Shown here piece by piece: positions 1 to 9,945 of a DNA stretch of 64,000 nt (position 1 is its first letter; each line of letters begins with the position of its first letter). The notes under the pieces were generated by a model. The model was given only the letters and a program-made list of their open reading frames with translations, was not told where the DNA came from and did no database searches. A program made the translations under genes and the position numbers. The stretch comes from Salegentibacter sp. Hel_I_6 (lineage in GTDB: Bacteria; Bacteroidota; Bacteroidia; Flavobacteriales; Flavobacteriaceae), in assembly GCF_000745315.1 (NCBI RefSeq), contig NZ_JQNQ01000001.1, positions 1,674,001 through 1,738,000 of the forward strand. The letters run 5' to 3'.

Positions 1-3000
1 TTCAAGAGTATTAGGGTCTACTCTAAAATTTTCTGAAAAGTTTTCAGAATAATTACGATTTGCACTTATATCTATAGTTAAGTCTGGAACAATATCTAAA
101 GAAGCCTGCACGTCTAATTGTTCATTTTTTAGAGTAGAATACTGCTGATTAAAATTTTGGAATAAAGTTAACCAACCTCGTCTAGCGGCAGTATACCTTA
201 CCTCATCCTGCCATCCAAAGGTGAATGCCGTGCTAGGTTGTAAAGTTCCCATAAAACCTACACTTCGTGTATAACCGGGAAGAAAAGTTCCTTCATTTTG
301 GCGATAGTTTATTTGTAATCTACTCAAGATGGTTACAAAATCTACAAAGGTATTAAAGGTTTTACTCGTTTTTTCAACCGCTTGTGTGTTTTGAGTTTGT
401 TGCCCATCTTGCTCTGTCCCGTCTAAAGTAGGCACACCCGCACTACGTTGTTTTATAGTTTGCCCTCCTCTACCTTCCTTCTTTTCGAGGCCCAGGTAGG
501 AATAGAGACTTTCCATATCTAAACTGGCGTTTATCTGATGAGAACTGGAGTTTTGCACGCTATTTCCAATATCAGGAATACCTTCGAGGTTTTCGTAAAT
601 CCTGGAGCCACGTTGCCATTGGAAGTCCCCTGTGTAAGAATAAGTCGCTTTTATGAATTCTAATACCGGAATTTTATCAAAAGGAAGGTCATAATTTACC
701 TGTAGATTTTGAAAGTGTAAATCTGGAGTACCTATACTAAAGAAGTTATCCCAAACACCAATACTATTATTAGCAAACCCATCTTCATCTATATAATTTC
801 TAATAATTCGATTATTAGATGCATTAAAAGCAAAACTCAACGAATTCGTTAGGTTATAATTCACACCATATTCCCAATTAAATAAATAGTTTCGCTGATA
901 TAAAGTTGGGATACCCAAATCATCTTCTGAAAGCTCCAGCGATCTAAATTTTTGCTCGTTGTATTGCCTTAAAATAGTAGAGCTTGCATTTATATTTGAA
1001 GGAAGCAAATTCACATTAAAATCTCTTACCAGCGAATAATAATCACTGCTATCCAGGGCTGAAATATTTTTAAAAGGCTCTACTTGTTTAGGTTCAAAAT
1101 TAAACTCGTAAGTAGCCCCTGCACGCACATTTTGATTTAAAGATTCTTCAATTTCGAAATCGCGATGATCCACCTGATTATACGAAGTGGTGAATACGAA
1201 ATTCTCGATATCATATGGCATAGGTTTCACTTCCCCCGTACGTTCCTTCCGCAAACCTATAATATTTACACTTTGCCGCTTCGTATAAGACTGCGATTGT
1301 CTTTTAACTCGTTCGCGCTCTATAGGATCTACTATATCTGCCAATCTCGTCTCCAGCTCCAGGTCCAGGAATTCCTGATCAAATTTAGGGGTGATTAGTT
1401 CTTCCCCCCTACTGTAATTAAAAGGAATTTTCACACCCCATTTCTGCGGAAGCACCTGCCCTACATTCACGTTAGTAACCACATCATATTGTTGAGAATT
1501 CTCTCTACTACGCTGATTTGGACCCTGTTCTAATGTTCCAAATCCTACGGTACTTTTTCTCCCGGTAGCTGCTACTGTTGCAAAATCGGCTAAATTGGTA
1601 TCCATATTAATGATGCTTGCCCAGCCTCCTTCATTATCCAATTCTGAAAGTCGCAGCTCATTAAACCAAACTTCCCCGCATAAATCCTGAACTCCATTGG
1701 TAGGGGTTCCGTTTTTTAGCCCTAACATTAACACCCGAACATTTCCAAAACTAGGATTCCCTTTTATCCCAAGCCTTAATTGATCCATCTCATAGGAATC
1801 TTCCTCATCAATTACATCTAGGTTTTCTGTAAAGAAATTAAGTTCTCCAGAGTTTAAAGAAGGATCTCCTAACACGCTTGTTTTTATTCTTTGCAATAAT
1901 TCCAGCGGAAGCTCCATACTGTTCACAGCCGGCCAAATTTCATCTGCGCTCATCGCACCAAAAGCGGTTGGGGTTAAAGGCACTTCAACCTGATAATAAT
2001 TATCGGTAAAATCGGTTCCTATTCTTAGAAAAGCAACTAATTGTCCTTCCTTCAACGGCGTTCTATTAGGTAAGGATTCGGCGTGTAAAAACATTTCCAA
2101 TTTCTTATACTGCCGCATATCTATCTGGAAATTTTTATAAACGGCCCTTGCATCCTGTGGCTCTAAATCGCAAACTCTTAAAGATAAAGATTGTTCATTT
2201 TGCCTAATATTAGTATTATTTTCAAAAAGCTCTTCCCTAATTACTCCGGGCGGCAATACATAGGGTATCGGTTGGCGGTTTTCGTTTTCCTCAATATTCA
2301 CTGCGGAAACTTCAAAAAGAGTATTTTGATTTTCCGGAAGTATATTTCTATCTCTTAAGCCACGATTATACCTTCGGTAATCTCCCCTTACGAGCTCCAT
2401 AGTTCCAAATCTCAACAGGGTTTCGTCTTCAAAATCACTAAGGAACATTCGCATAAAGCGTATCGATCTATAATCTGCAATTCCTCCTTTTGTATCTGTG
2501 GGCTCAAAAATTGGAATTTTAAACTGAAGCCAACGTACCGGCAACTCATTTCCATTTCTTAAGGTGGTGTTTAGCTCCTTCTCATCAGTAATATACTGAT
2601 TGTTTTCTACGCCCATTCCAGGAAAAAATGGTATTTCGTATTCAAAATAGCTATCTATAGTATTCATCGTGTTGTCACGATTAATATCTTCTGTAGTTGG
2701 TAAAGTGGTATTTCCCCTATTGGTATCTCCAACTTCTGGAGGCGAATTCCCATCTACGCCATTATAGTTTTTATAGCGATTAACAATACCTCCATCGGTA
2801 TTTAGAAAATACTGATAATTATCCGCGGCTGGATCATTTAAATTACCGAAATCAGGAAATTTAACAGCTTCCTGTGCGTCTGAAAGGCCATCGTACCCCA
2901 CATCCTGACTTCTACGTTCATCTCCTTCTGAATCAAAAGCATAAATCAGAGATTGATCTGCCGGAACTCTTGCTACCTGGGTTTCTATAGTGTTTTCAAT

Positions 3001-6000
3001 GCCACCGGTGCGAGGCAGGCCATTTTCGTATTGCTTACGACCATCCTTTAAAACGTCTTCTGAAATATTCCCTAAGTTAAAATTGATAGTTCCCGCCGAG
3101 TTACCGCTGTTTTCCGAATAGATATAGGGATCCATCACCCAAAACTCTATAAATTCTACATTGCTTTGTTCAAAATTGGTAGTATTAATTCCCCGCATAA
3201 TTCCGCCAAAATTACCTGAAGGATTTGGCAATGTTCCAGATGTAGCCGCCGGGTTAAAATTGTAAGGACCTCGTTCTTCCGGAAAATAAGCCACATCCAT
3301 GGTATAAACCACCTGCGGCTGCCCCTGAACTACATCGGTATTCGGAAAAATCTCATTAAGCGCTACCCTTCTCGTAGCATATGTTGAAATATCATTATCT
3401 GAAATTCCATCGGGACGATTGCTACTGTAAAATATTGGATCTATCGTGTACCAGGACATCTTTGCCCGCTTATCTCCCACTTTAATATCTCCGTTAGAAA
3501 GCTCTCCTCCATAACCTAATGGTACACTACTTAATTCCCAACTAAGCGGCGAACTGATATCTATAGTAGTTTGTGCTGCTTCAAAATCGTCTATATAAGT
3601 TGTAGCCTCCCCCTGAAAATCATTAACTGCGGGAGCTCCAGGCTGGAGATAAGCAAATTCCCCCGTTACTGAAAAGTTAGAAGGCACATCGGTATCTACA
3701 TTTGGAAGTTTGTTTACCAACCTTGTGAAGAAGGGAACCTCGGTAGAGTAATTTAAATTAAAGCCAATTATAGAATTGTTTATTGGCTCATAACTATAAT
3801 TAGCTTTTTGAGTAAGTGGGCGTTCCCTAAGATTAAGATAAGTAGCTCCAACTAAAAAGTTTTCACTAAACTGATGCTCTACATTTAAACCGGTAAAGCG
3901 CTTGGTTTGCTGTCCAAATAAAGCGTTATTCTCAGTATTTACCTGAATAGGAATGTCTGAGGCAAGCAGGGCCTCGTCTATAATTTGCACCCTTCCAAGT
4001 TCGTAATTCACCACGTAATCTACGCCTTCTTGTAGCAGTCTACCTCCCGCCGTAACGGTTACCGAGCCTGGCGGAAGATTAAACCCGATTGGAATTCCCT
4101 CAACTTCACCTGATTTATATCTTCCTTTTAACTGAAATTTATTTTTATCGGTATCCTCCTGCTCGGCCTGAATTTTAGTGGTTCGGTATAAAGACTTAAA
4201 GACATATTTCTCCTGATTGGCATTCCAGGTTTCAGGATTATCGTAATCCTCAGTACCAGTATTTGGAGTATTATCCAATTGTTCAAACAAATAACGTCCA
4301 AAAGGTTCTACGCTTGTAAAAATAATATTCCCATTTTCGGGGTCTATGGTAATGCCGGGAACGTAATCAAAAAAGCCATCTCCGCCATTTATGGGGTCGT
4401 TATTATTGTTTAGCTTATCTAGATTAAATACCCTCAGTAAAGGTGTTTCAGCTATATCTTCCGGCAAAGGCACCGATCCATCTCCCGAAGGTTTTATATA
4501 ATTTAAAGGCTGGGGATCTGTATATAAAATATTCATTCTAAAGTCTTCCCGCTCTAATTGATAGGCTCCAAGACTATAAATATTCTTCATCATTAAATCC
4601 CAAACAGGCTCATCTACATTGGTAATAGTGCTTTTAAGCATTTTGACCACAAGATTTTGGTTAACCCTTAAATTGGCGTTTGGCTCCTGATTTGGGTTTT
4701 GCCCGGGATTTTGACCCGGGTTAGCATCTCCGGTAGCATTAACCCCATCGTTAGCAAACTCTCCAACCTGGTAGACTTCCCCATTTACAGTATATTGAAA
4801 AGCTACTGCAAGAATCTCATCATTACTTAGCCTTTGATTTAAAGAAATATAACCAAGCTGGGTATTTAATTTATATTCGTTAGGCTGTAATTGCCTGGCG
4901 TTTTCCAATTTCACATAATCTAAACCTTCAGAAACCTGAACTCCTCCAAAACCATTATCAACGGTAGCGACATCGCGTATAGCAGATGATAAAACAGATT
5001 CAGCTGTGCCATTTATACCAAACGGGTTAAAATCGTTATTGGCATTATCTGGAAAACTTCCGGCAGGCTGATTAAAAAAACCGGCAGGAACGTTATCCAA
5101 ACCTATATTTCCGGGGTTATTGGTCTCTCCAAGATCCTGGATCCCTACTATATTCCTTGTATCGGTAAGGTTTTGCACATTGTTAGTACGGTTGGTTACC
5201 CAAACCTGTATCCTTTTAACCTGAATATTAGTGTTTATAAACGGGTAATCTCTTAGGGCATCGTCATAATTATCCCTAAAATAATGGGCAAGGAAAAAGT
5301 GCCTGTCCTGATCATAATCAATAGCAAATTTCTCAAATTCTTCAACGGTAGAACCGCCTTCCACGTTTACGGTTCGTCGCTCAGATTTTTGTTCAGAGAA
5401 AACCCCGGTAATCCGGGTTTTTCCAAATTGCAGCTCGGTTTTAAATCCGAATAAGCTTTGAGCCCCCTGCATAAGTGCATTATTAAGGGGCATATTTACA
5501 TTACCCACTTCAATTTTTCGAACAATATCATCCTCAGTAGGAGTGTATTCCAGTTTTAACTGGTTTTGAAAATCGAAAGTAGATTCTGTATCGTAGTTGG
5601 CCGTTATTTGCAGGCGCTCCCCTATTTGCCCAAGCAAACTAAGACTTATTCGCTGATCAAAATCAAAGGTTAGATTTCGCCTATTCCGGGGTGAAAAAGC
5701 GGGATTATCCTGTTTAGTGTAAAGCAAACCAAGATCCATCTCTACTGTTCCCTGCGGAACAATATTGATTTCTGAACCTCCAAAAATACTTTCAAAGAAA
5801 TTATTGTTTACATAAAAATCTGGAAGTAAATCACGCTGAATCTCCTCTGTTCCTTCTTTACGTCCAGCTTGAGCATCAGCTTTCAGCTTAAAATAATTAC
5901 GCATTTCTTCATCTAAAACCAGGTTTTCGTATTCTTCTGGTGTTAAAATCAAAGGGATAGCAAGATCTAAATCGCCTAATTTTTCGCGATAAAAATAGCG

Positions 6001-6192
6001 GTCTAAAATAGGATCGTATTCATAAAAGGAAGAGATTAATTGAGAATCTGGCAGGGAAATTTCACCCAAAGCATACCCCGTTTGGGTGGTATCCTGAGGG
6101 GTTTCCTGTGCAGTGGAACTCAATGAAATTATCAGTGACAACAACAAGCTGAGCCTAACCGAAGTTGACAATTTCCAGTAATTGTGCCTCAA
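1..6192 (-). CDS. sprA: SprA, outer-membrane translocon of the type IX secretion system / gliding motility (3' end missing)
   Basis: SprA is the very large beta-barrel that forms the outer-membrane channel of the Bacteroidota type IX secretion system and is needed for gliding. An open minus-strand frame of about 2064 codons runs from 6192 to the window edge, so the C-terminus is lost; family members are about 2300-2400 residues. The N-terminus is a signal peptide (hydrophobic run LSLLLSLIISL, then STAQ) followed by the SprA-type N-terminal region. The body is rich in Asn, Asp, Tyr and alternating beta strands. No ATG fits: the frame is stopped just upstream, and the first usable codon is TTG at 6192 (second TTG at 6171). 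This start is 4 bases after the ruvA stop, so the two are probably co-transcribed. Family call is firm; the exact start is inferred. Confidence 0.93.
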   Translation of the reverse strand, partial: MRHNYWKLSTSVRLSLLLSLIISLSSTAQETPQDTTQTGYALGEISLPDSQLISSFYEYDPILDRYFYREKLGDLDLAIPLILTPEEYENLVLDEEMRNYFKLKADAQAGRKEGTEEIQRDLLPDFYVNNNFFESIFGGSEINIVPQGTVEMDLGLLYTKQDNPAFSPRNRRNLTFDFDQRISLSLLGQIGERLQITANYDTESTFDFQNQLKLEYTPTEDDIVRKIEVGNVNMPLNNALMQGAQSLFGFKTELQFGKTRITGVFSEQKSERRTVNVEGGSTVEEFEKFAIDYDQDRHFFLAHYFRDNYDDALRDYPFINTNIQVKRIQVWVTNRTNNVQNLTDTRNIVGIQDLGETNNPGNIGLDNVPAGFFNQPAGSFPDNANNDFNPFGINGTAESVLSSAIRDVATVDNGFGGVQVSEGLDYVKLENARQLQPNEYKLNTQLGYISLNQRLSNDEILAVAFQYTVNGEVYQVGEFANDGVNATGDANPGQNPGQNPNQEPNANLRVNQNLVVKMLKSTITNVDEPVWDLMMKNIYSLGAYQLEREDFRMNILYTDPQPLNYIKPSGDGSVPLPEDIAETPLLRVFNLDKLNNNNDPINGGDGFFDYVPGITIDPENGNIIFTSVEPFGRYLFEQLDNTPNTGTEDYDNPETWNANQEKYVFKSLYRTTKIQAEQEDTDKNKFQLKGRYKSGEVEGIPIGFNLPPGSVTVTAGGRLLQEGVDYVVNYELGRVQIIDEALLASDIPIQVNTENNALFGQQTKRFTGLNVEHQFSENFLVGATYLNLRERPLTQKANYSYEPINNSIIGFNLNYSTEVPFFTRLVNKLPNVDTDVPSNFSVTGEFAYLQPGAPAVNDFQGEATTYIDDFEAAQTTIDISSPLSWELSSVPLGYGGELSNGDIKVGDKRAKMSWYTIDPIFYSSNRPDGISDNDISTYATRRVALNEIFPNTDVVQGQPQVVYTMDVAYFPEERGPYNFNPAATSGTLPNPSGNFGGIMRGINTTNFEQSNVEFIEFWVMDPYIYSENSGNSAGTINFNLGNISEDVLKDGRKQYENGLPRTGGIENTIETQVARVPADQSLIYAFDSEGDERRSQDVGYDGLSDAQEAVKFPDFGNLNDPAADNYQYFLNTDGGIVNRYKNYNGVDGNSPPEVGDTNRGNTTLPTTEDINRDNTMNTIDSYFEYEIPFFPGMGVENNQYITDEKELNTTLRNGNELPVRWLQFKIPIFEPTDTKGGIADYRSIRFMRMFLSDFEDETLLRFGTMELVRGDYRRYNRGLRDRNILPENQNTLFEVSAVNIEENENRQPIPYVLPPGVIREELFENNTNIRQNEQSLSLRVCDLEPQDARAVYKNFQIDMRQYKKLEMFLHAESLPNRTPLKEGQLVAFLRIGTDFTDNYYQVEVPLTPTAFGAMSADEIWPAVNSMELPLELLQRIKTSVLGDPSLNSGELNFFTENLDVIDEEDSYEMDQLRLGIKGNPSFGNVRVLMLGLKNGTPTNGVQDLCGEVWFNELRLSELDNEGGWASIINMDTNLADFATVAATGRKSTVGFGTLEQGPNQRSRENSQQYDVVTNVNVGQVLPQKWGVKIPFNYSRGEELITPKFDQEFLDLELETRLADIVDPIERERVKRQSQSYTKRQSVNIIGLRKERTGEVKPMPYDIENFVFTTSYNQVDHRDFEIEESLNQNVRAGATYEFNFEPKQVEPFKNISALDSSDYYSLVRDFNVNLLPSNINASSTILRQYNEQKFRSLELSEDDLGIPTLYQRNYLFNWEYGVNYNLTNSLSFAFNASNNRIIRNYIDEDGFANNSIGVWDNFFSIGTPDLHFQNLQVNYDLPFDKIPVLEFIKATYSYTGDFQWQRGSRIYENLEGIPDIGNSVQNSSSHQINASLDMESLYSYLGLEKKEGRGGQTIKQRSAGVPTLDGTEQDGQQTQNTQAVEKTSKTFNTFVDFVTILSRLQINYRQNEGTFLPGYTRSVGFMGTLQPSTAFTFGWQDEVRYTAARRGWLTLFQNFNQQYSTLKNEQLDVQASLDIVPDLTIDISANRNYSENFSENFRVDPNTLE

Positions 6193-6196
6193 TTCT

Positions 6197-6778
6197 TTAC
6201 AAATTTTTAAGAGCCATTTTTATAATAGATTCTACTGTAGGGTTAGCTGAATCTTTCATTATTTTATCTACCACCCTGGTAGCTTGCTTTCTTGCGAAGC
6301 CGAGTGTCTCTAATGCAGATAACGCTTCTTCCTTCATTGTATTGTCCTGAGGAACAAAAACTTCATCATCTCCATAGACTTTCAATATTTTGTCTTTTAA
6401 GTCTAAAATTACTCGTTGGGCTGTTTTAGCTCCAATGCCTTTTACACTTTGTATTGTAGGCACATCAGCATTAGCAATGGCTTCCCTAACCTGGCCAGGC
6501 TCTAAAGAAGACAGCATTGTTCGCGCTGTGCTGGTTCCCACACCTGAAACTGATATCAATAACCTAAAAATATCCCGTTCAGACTTTTGGTAGAATCCAT
6601 AGAGGGTATGGGAATCTTCCTTCACGTGCAAATGGGTATAAATACTTATATTTTCTGAATCTGGAATGAGGGAAAAGGTGTGCAGCGAAATATTAACCAT
6701 ATACCCAACGCCATTGCAGGCGATTACTAAGTATGTTGGATTCTTCTCTATTAATTGCCCCTTAAGATGATGAATCAT
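6197..6778 (-). CDS. ruvA: Holliday junction branch migration protein RuvA
   Basis: RuvA binds four-way DNA junctions as a tetramer and loads the RuvB motor during recombinational repair. The 193-residue product has the normal length. It starts MIHHLKGQL (OB-fold domain I), has the paired helix-hairpin-helix segments in the middle (LLISVSGVGTSTA and IQSVKGIGAKTAQRVILDL), and ends in the small domain III that contacts RuvB (LETLGFARKQA). ruvB itself lies about 6 kb away at 13058, so ruvA and ruvB are unlinked here, as is common in Bacteroidota. A TACATTTG box lies 20 bases upstream of the start, and sprA follows after 4 bases. Confidence 0.97.
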   Translation of the reverse strand: MIHHLKGQLIEKNPTYLVIACNGVGYMVNISLHTFSLIPDSENISIYTHLHVKEDSHTLYGFYQKSERDIFRLLISVSGVGTSTARTMLSSLEPGQVREAIANADVPTIQSVKGIGAKTAQRVILDLKDKILKVYGDDEVFVPQDNTMKEEALSALETLGFARKQATRVVDKIMKDSANPTVESIIKMALKNL

Positions 6779-6798
6779 AAAATTTTAACTTAATGAGC

Positions 6799-6806
6799 CA
6801 AATGTA
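6799..6806 (-). promoter_or_regulatory. Bacteroidota -7 box for ruvA-sprA
   Basis: Reads TACATTTG on the minus strand, matching TAnnTTTG. It lies between the maeB terminator hairpin and the ruvA start, so ruvA and sprA probably have their own promoter. Confidence 0.5.
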
Positions 6807-6809
6807 ACA

Positions 6810-6849
6810 AATAAAAGTTAAGCCCGAAATCTTTGTCCCGGGCTTAACT
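6810..6849 (-). terminator. Rho-independent terminator after maeB
   Basis: Perfect 11-bp inverted repeat (AGTTAAGCCCG 6816-6826, partner 6839-6849) with a 12-base loop. On the minus strand it is followed by TTTTATTTG. It is downstream of maeB and upstream of the ruvA promoter. Confidence 0.65.
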
Positions 6850-6974
6850 ACTGTATATGCAACTTATTTTAATTCTAATCGAGATTTACATTCATTAACC
6901 CAATACTTTAGAGAATTTTCAATATGAGAACGCTGATTTGTTATGAATTCACCCCGAGCTATCGCGAGAGAAAT

Positions 6975-9260
6975 TTACTTCTTTTGCTTCTTTTCTTTTT
7001 CCTGGGCATCTACTACAGTTACTGCTGCCATATTCACAATTTCTTCTACACTGGCTCCAAGCTGAAGTATGTGTACAGGCCTGCGCATTCCCATCATTAT
7101 CGGCCCAATAGAGTCCACCTTATTCAGCTCCTTTATTAGTTTGTAAGTACTGTTTGCTGAATCAAGATTAGGATAAATTAAAGTATTCACTTTTTTACCG
7201 GCAAGCTTTGAGAAAGGAAATTTATTTTGAAGCATTTCCCGATTTAAAGCAAAATCTGCCTGTAACTCCCCATCAACATTTAGATCTGGATGGTAACGAT
7301 GTAAATAAGAAACCGCATCTTTTACTTTTGTGGCATGCGGATTTTTGGAAGAACCAAAATTTGCATAAGACATCATGGCAATTACTGGTTCCAAACCAAA
7401 TAATTTTACCGTTCTAGCCGTCATTTGGGCAATTTTAGCAAGATCTTTTGCCGGCGGATCTATATTGATAGAGGTATCACTTATAAAAAGTGGTCCTCGA
7501 GATGTATTCATAAGATTGGTAGCTGCTACACGGGTAACTCCTGGCGCCATTCCAATAAGTTCCAACATGGGTTTCACCACCGCCGGGTATGCTCTTGAAT
7601 ACCCCGAAAGCAAGCCATCGGCATCACCCTCATTTACCATCATCGCTGCGAAATAGTTACGTTCGCGCATCAGTTTTTCAGCATCATATAAGGTTACACC
7701 GCTTCTATTTCTTGTATCCCAATAAACCTGCGCATAAGCTTTTCTATGTTCTTCTTCCTCATCAGATTTAGGATCGATGATAGGCACGTCTTCATTAAAG
7801 TCTATTTCGGCCATCAATTCTTTAATCACTTCTCTGCGACCAAGCAAAATAGGAATTGCAACACCTTCATCATGTACAATTTGCGCTGCTTTGAGCACGT
7901 CAAGATGATCGGCTTCAGCAAAAACAATTCGCTTAGGATTCATTTTTGCGCGGTTAAGCAATAACCTAGTAATTTTGTTATCGCTTCCCATTCTCTCCAG
8001 CAACTCTTCTTCATATTTATCCCAATCCTGGATAGGCTGTCTTGCGACCCCACTTTCCATAGCAGCTTTAGCTACTGCAGGCGGTACCTTAGCAATTAGC
8101 CGCGGATCAAAAGGCTTCGGAATTATATAGTCTGAACCAAAATTAAGCCTGGTTTCACCATATGCGATATTTACCTGTTCTGGCACGGGTTCTTTAGCCA
8201 TTTCAGCCAGGGCCTTTACCGCTGCCATTTTCATTTCTTCATTAATCTTCGTTGCCCTAACATCTAGAGCGCCGCGAAAAATAAATGGGAAACCAAGCAC
8301 ATTGTTCACCTGGTTAGGATGGTCACTTCTTCCTGTAGCCATAATCACATCCTTTCGGGTATCCATGGCCAACTGATAATCAATCTCGGGATTTGGATTA
8401 GCCATGGCAAAAACGATAGGGCGTTTGGCCATACTTTTCAGCATTTCAGGGGAAACAATATCTGCAATGGAGAGACCCACAAAAACATCGGCATCTTTCA
8501 TGGCTTCCTCTAGCGTGTCTATTTTTCTGGAAGTAGCAAATTCTACTTTCTCTCCAGAAAGGTTTGGACGATCTTTTCTTATAACGCCCTTACTATCGGT
8601 CATTACTATATTTTCGGCCTTTGCACCAAAAGCTTTGTAAAGTTTAGTACAAGAAACTGCAGCAGCACCAGCACCACTTACTACAATTTTCACCTTAGAC
8701 ATCTTCTTTTTGGCAAGTTCCAGGGCATTTAAAAGCGCAGCAGCCGAAATAATGGCCGTCCCGTGCTGGTCATCATGCATTACGGGAATATCTAGCTCAG
8801 CTTTTAGTCTTTTTTCAATCTCAAAAGCTTCGGGAGCCTTGATGTCTTCAAGGTTAATTCCACCGAAGGTAGGTGCAATATTTTTTACGGTTTCAATAAA
8901 TTTTTCTACGTCTTTGGTATCTACTTCAATATCAAAAACATCTATATCTGCAAAAATTTTAAAAAGCAAACCTTTACCTTCCATCACCGGTTTCGAGGCT
9001 TCAGGACCTATATCTCCCAGCCCCAAAACAGCTGTCCCATTAGAGATCACGGCAACTAAATTTCCTTTGGTAGTATATTTATAAGCGTTTTCCTTATCTT
9101 TTTCTATCTCCAGGCAAGGTTCTGCAACCCCGGGGGAATATGCGAGGGAAAGATCCCTTTGAGTTGCATATTTTTTAGTGGGTACTACTGCTATTTTGCC
9201 TGGTTTGGGTTTAGCGTGGTAAACCAGTGCTTCTCTTCTCTTTCTAGGATTATTGCTCAT
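6975..9260 (-). CDS. maeB: NADP-dependent malic enzyme with C-terminal phosphotransacetylase-like domain
   Basis: Decarboxylates malate to pyruvate with reduction of NADP, supplying NADPH and pyruvate in the cytoplasm. The 761-residue product has the two-part MaeB layout. The N-terminal malic enzyme part (about 1-420) has the YSPGVAEPCL motif near residue 41, GNLVAVISNGTAVLGLGDIG, and a Rossmann GAGAAA near 195. A phosphate acetyltransferase-like domain follows from about 430 to the end. In MaeB proteins the second domain is usually regulatory, binding acetyl-CoA, and not catalytic; that is family knowledge, not visible here. The gene is monocistronic, with its own -7 box and a terminator. 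Confidence 0.96.
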   Translation of the reverse strand: MSNNPRKRREALVYHAKPKPGKIAVVPTKKYATQRDLSLAYSPGVAEPCLEIEKDKENAYKYTTKGNLVAVISNGTAVLGLGDIGPEASKPVMEGKGLLFKIFADIDVFDIEVDTKDVEKFIETVKNIAPTFGGINLEDIKAPEAFEIEKRLKAELDIPVMHDDQHGTAIISAAALLNALELAKKKMSKVKIVVSGAGAAAVSCTKLYKAFGAKAENIVMTDSKGVIRKDRPNLSGEKVEFATSRKIDTLEEAMKDADVFVGLSIADIVSPEMLKSMAKRPIVFAMANPNPEIDYQLAMDTRKDVIMATGRSDHPNQVNNVLGFPFIFRGALDVRATKINEEMKMAAVKALAEMAKEPVPEQVNIAYGETRLNFGSDYIIPKPFDPRLIAKVPPAVAKAAMESGVARQPIQDWDKYEEELLERMGSDNKITRLLLNRAKMNPKRIVFAEADHLDVLKAAQIVHDEGVAIPILLGRREVIKELMAEIDFNEDVPIIDPKSDEEEEHRKAYAQVYWDTRNRSGVTLYDAEKLMRERNYFAAMMVNEGDADGLLSGYSRAYPAVVKPMLELIGMAPGVTRVAATNLMNTSRGPLFISDTSINIDPPAKDLAKIAQMTARTVKLFGLEPVIAMMSYANFGSSKNPHATKVKDAVSYLHRYHPDLNVDGELQADFALNREMLQNKFPFSKLAGKKVNTLIYPNLDSANSTYKLIKELNKVDSIGPIMMGMRRPVHILQLGASVEEIVNMAAVTVVDAQEKEKKQKK

Positions 9261-9282
9261 AACTTAATTTTTCTACTAAACA

Positions 9283-9290
9283 CAAAGGTA
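9283..9290 (-). promoter_or_regulatory. Bacteroidota -7 box for maeB
   Basis: TACCTTTG on the minus strand, 22 bases upstream of the maeB ATG; matches TAnnTTTG. Confidence 0.5.
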
Positions 9291-9430
9291 GCAAGCTTAG
9301 CTGCAATATTGAACTTCTACAGTTAAAAGAAAGTTTAAAATTTTGAAATTGAAAGCTTTTAAAAGTATTCATTAAATAGTTCTATTTTTTTGAAATATGT
9401 ATATATTGGAGGCCAAAAAAATTATAATTC

Positions 9431-9892
9431 TTGAAACATTCTATCTTCACCACCTGTTTTTTCCTTCTATTTACTATCCACATACAAGCTCAATCTGAAA
9501 TATTTAGCCTGGCAGAAGTTGATAACGCTCCTATTATCTCTAAATGCACAAACAGTCTTAGCTCTAAAGATTGTTTTATTGAAAAACTGAATAACTATAT
9601 CAAATCGAATATTGATATAATGAAGCTGGTTAAAAGAAAGGATTTACCCGGGAAAGCTTATGTGCAATTTGAAGTTAACGCAACAGGGGAAATAGAACAG
9701 GTAAAAGTTAGAACAAGAAATAAGTTTTTAGAAAAGGAAGCTTTGAGATTGTTTGCTCAATTAAAAATTAAAGAGCCTGCTACTAAAAATTCTAAAAAAG
9801 TAGCTATAAAACATACCATTCCGATTACTTTTAATTTATTAAAATTTGAAAGTTATGAGGAATTCGGGAGAGAAATTAAAAACAAAAATTAA
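9431..9892 (+). CDS. secreted TonB C-terminal-domain protein
   Basis: A 153-residue protein with a signal peptide (MKHSIFTTCFFLLFTIHIQAQ). Its C-terminal half looks like a TonB C-terminal domain: VQFEVNATGEIEQVKVRTRN, a helix LEKEALRLFAQL, and a final strand ITFNLLKF. There is no proline-rich linker and no membrane anchor beyond the signal peptide, so it is unlikely to be a complete ExbBD-coupled TonB. Such stand-alone domains are common in Flavobacteriia and mostly uncharacterised. The start is TTG at 9431; no ATG gives the signal peptide. It stands alone between divergent maeB and convergent queG. Confidence 0.7.
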   Translation: MKHSIFTTCFFLLFTIHIQAQSEIFSLAEVDNAPIISKCTNSLSSKDCFIEKLNNYIKSNIDIMKLVKRKDLPGKAYVQFEVNATGEIEQVKVRTRNKFLEKEALRLFAQLKIKEPATKNSKKVAIKHTIPITFNLLKFESYEEFGREIKNKN

Positions 9893-9945
9893 CTTTTAAT
9901 CAATTAAAGAACCTGGAGATTTACTCCTGAAAAATGCAAGGGCAT

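Noticed and set aside
8710..9084. Plus-strand open frame of 124 codons
   Set aside because: Antisense to the NADP-binding part of maeB.
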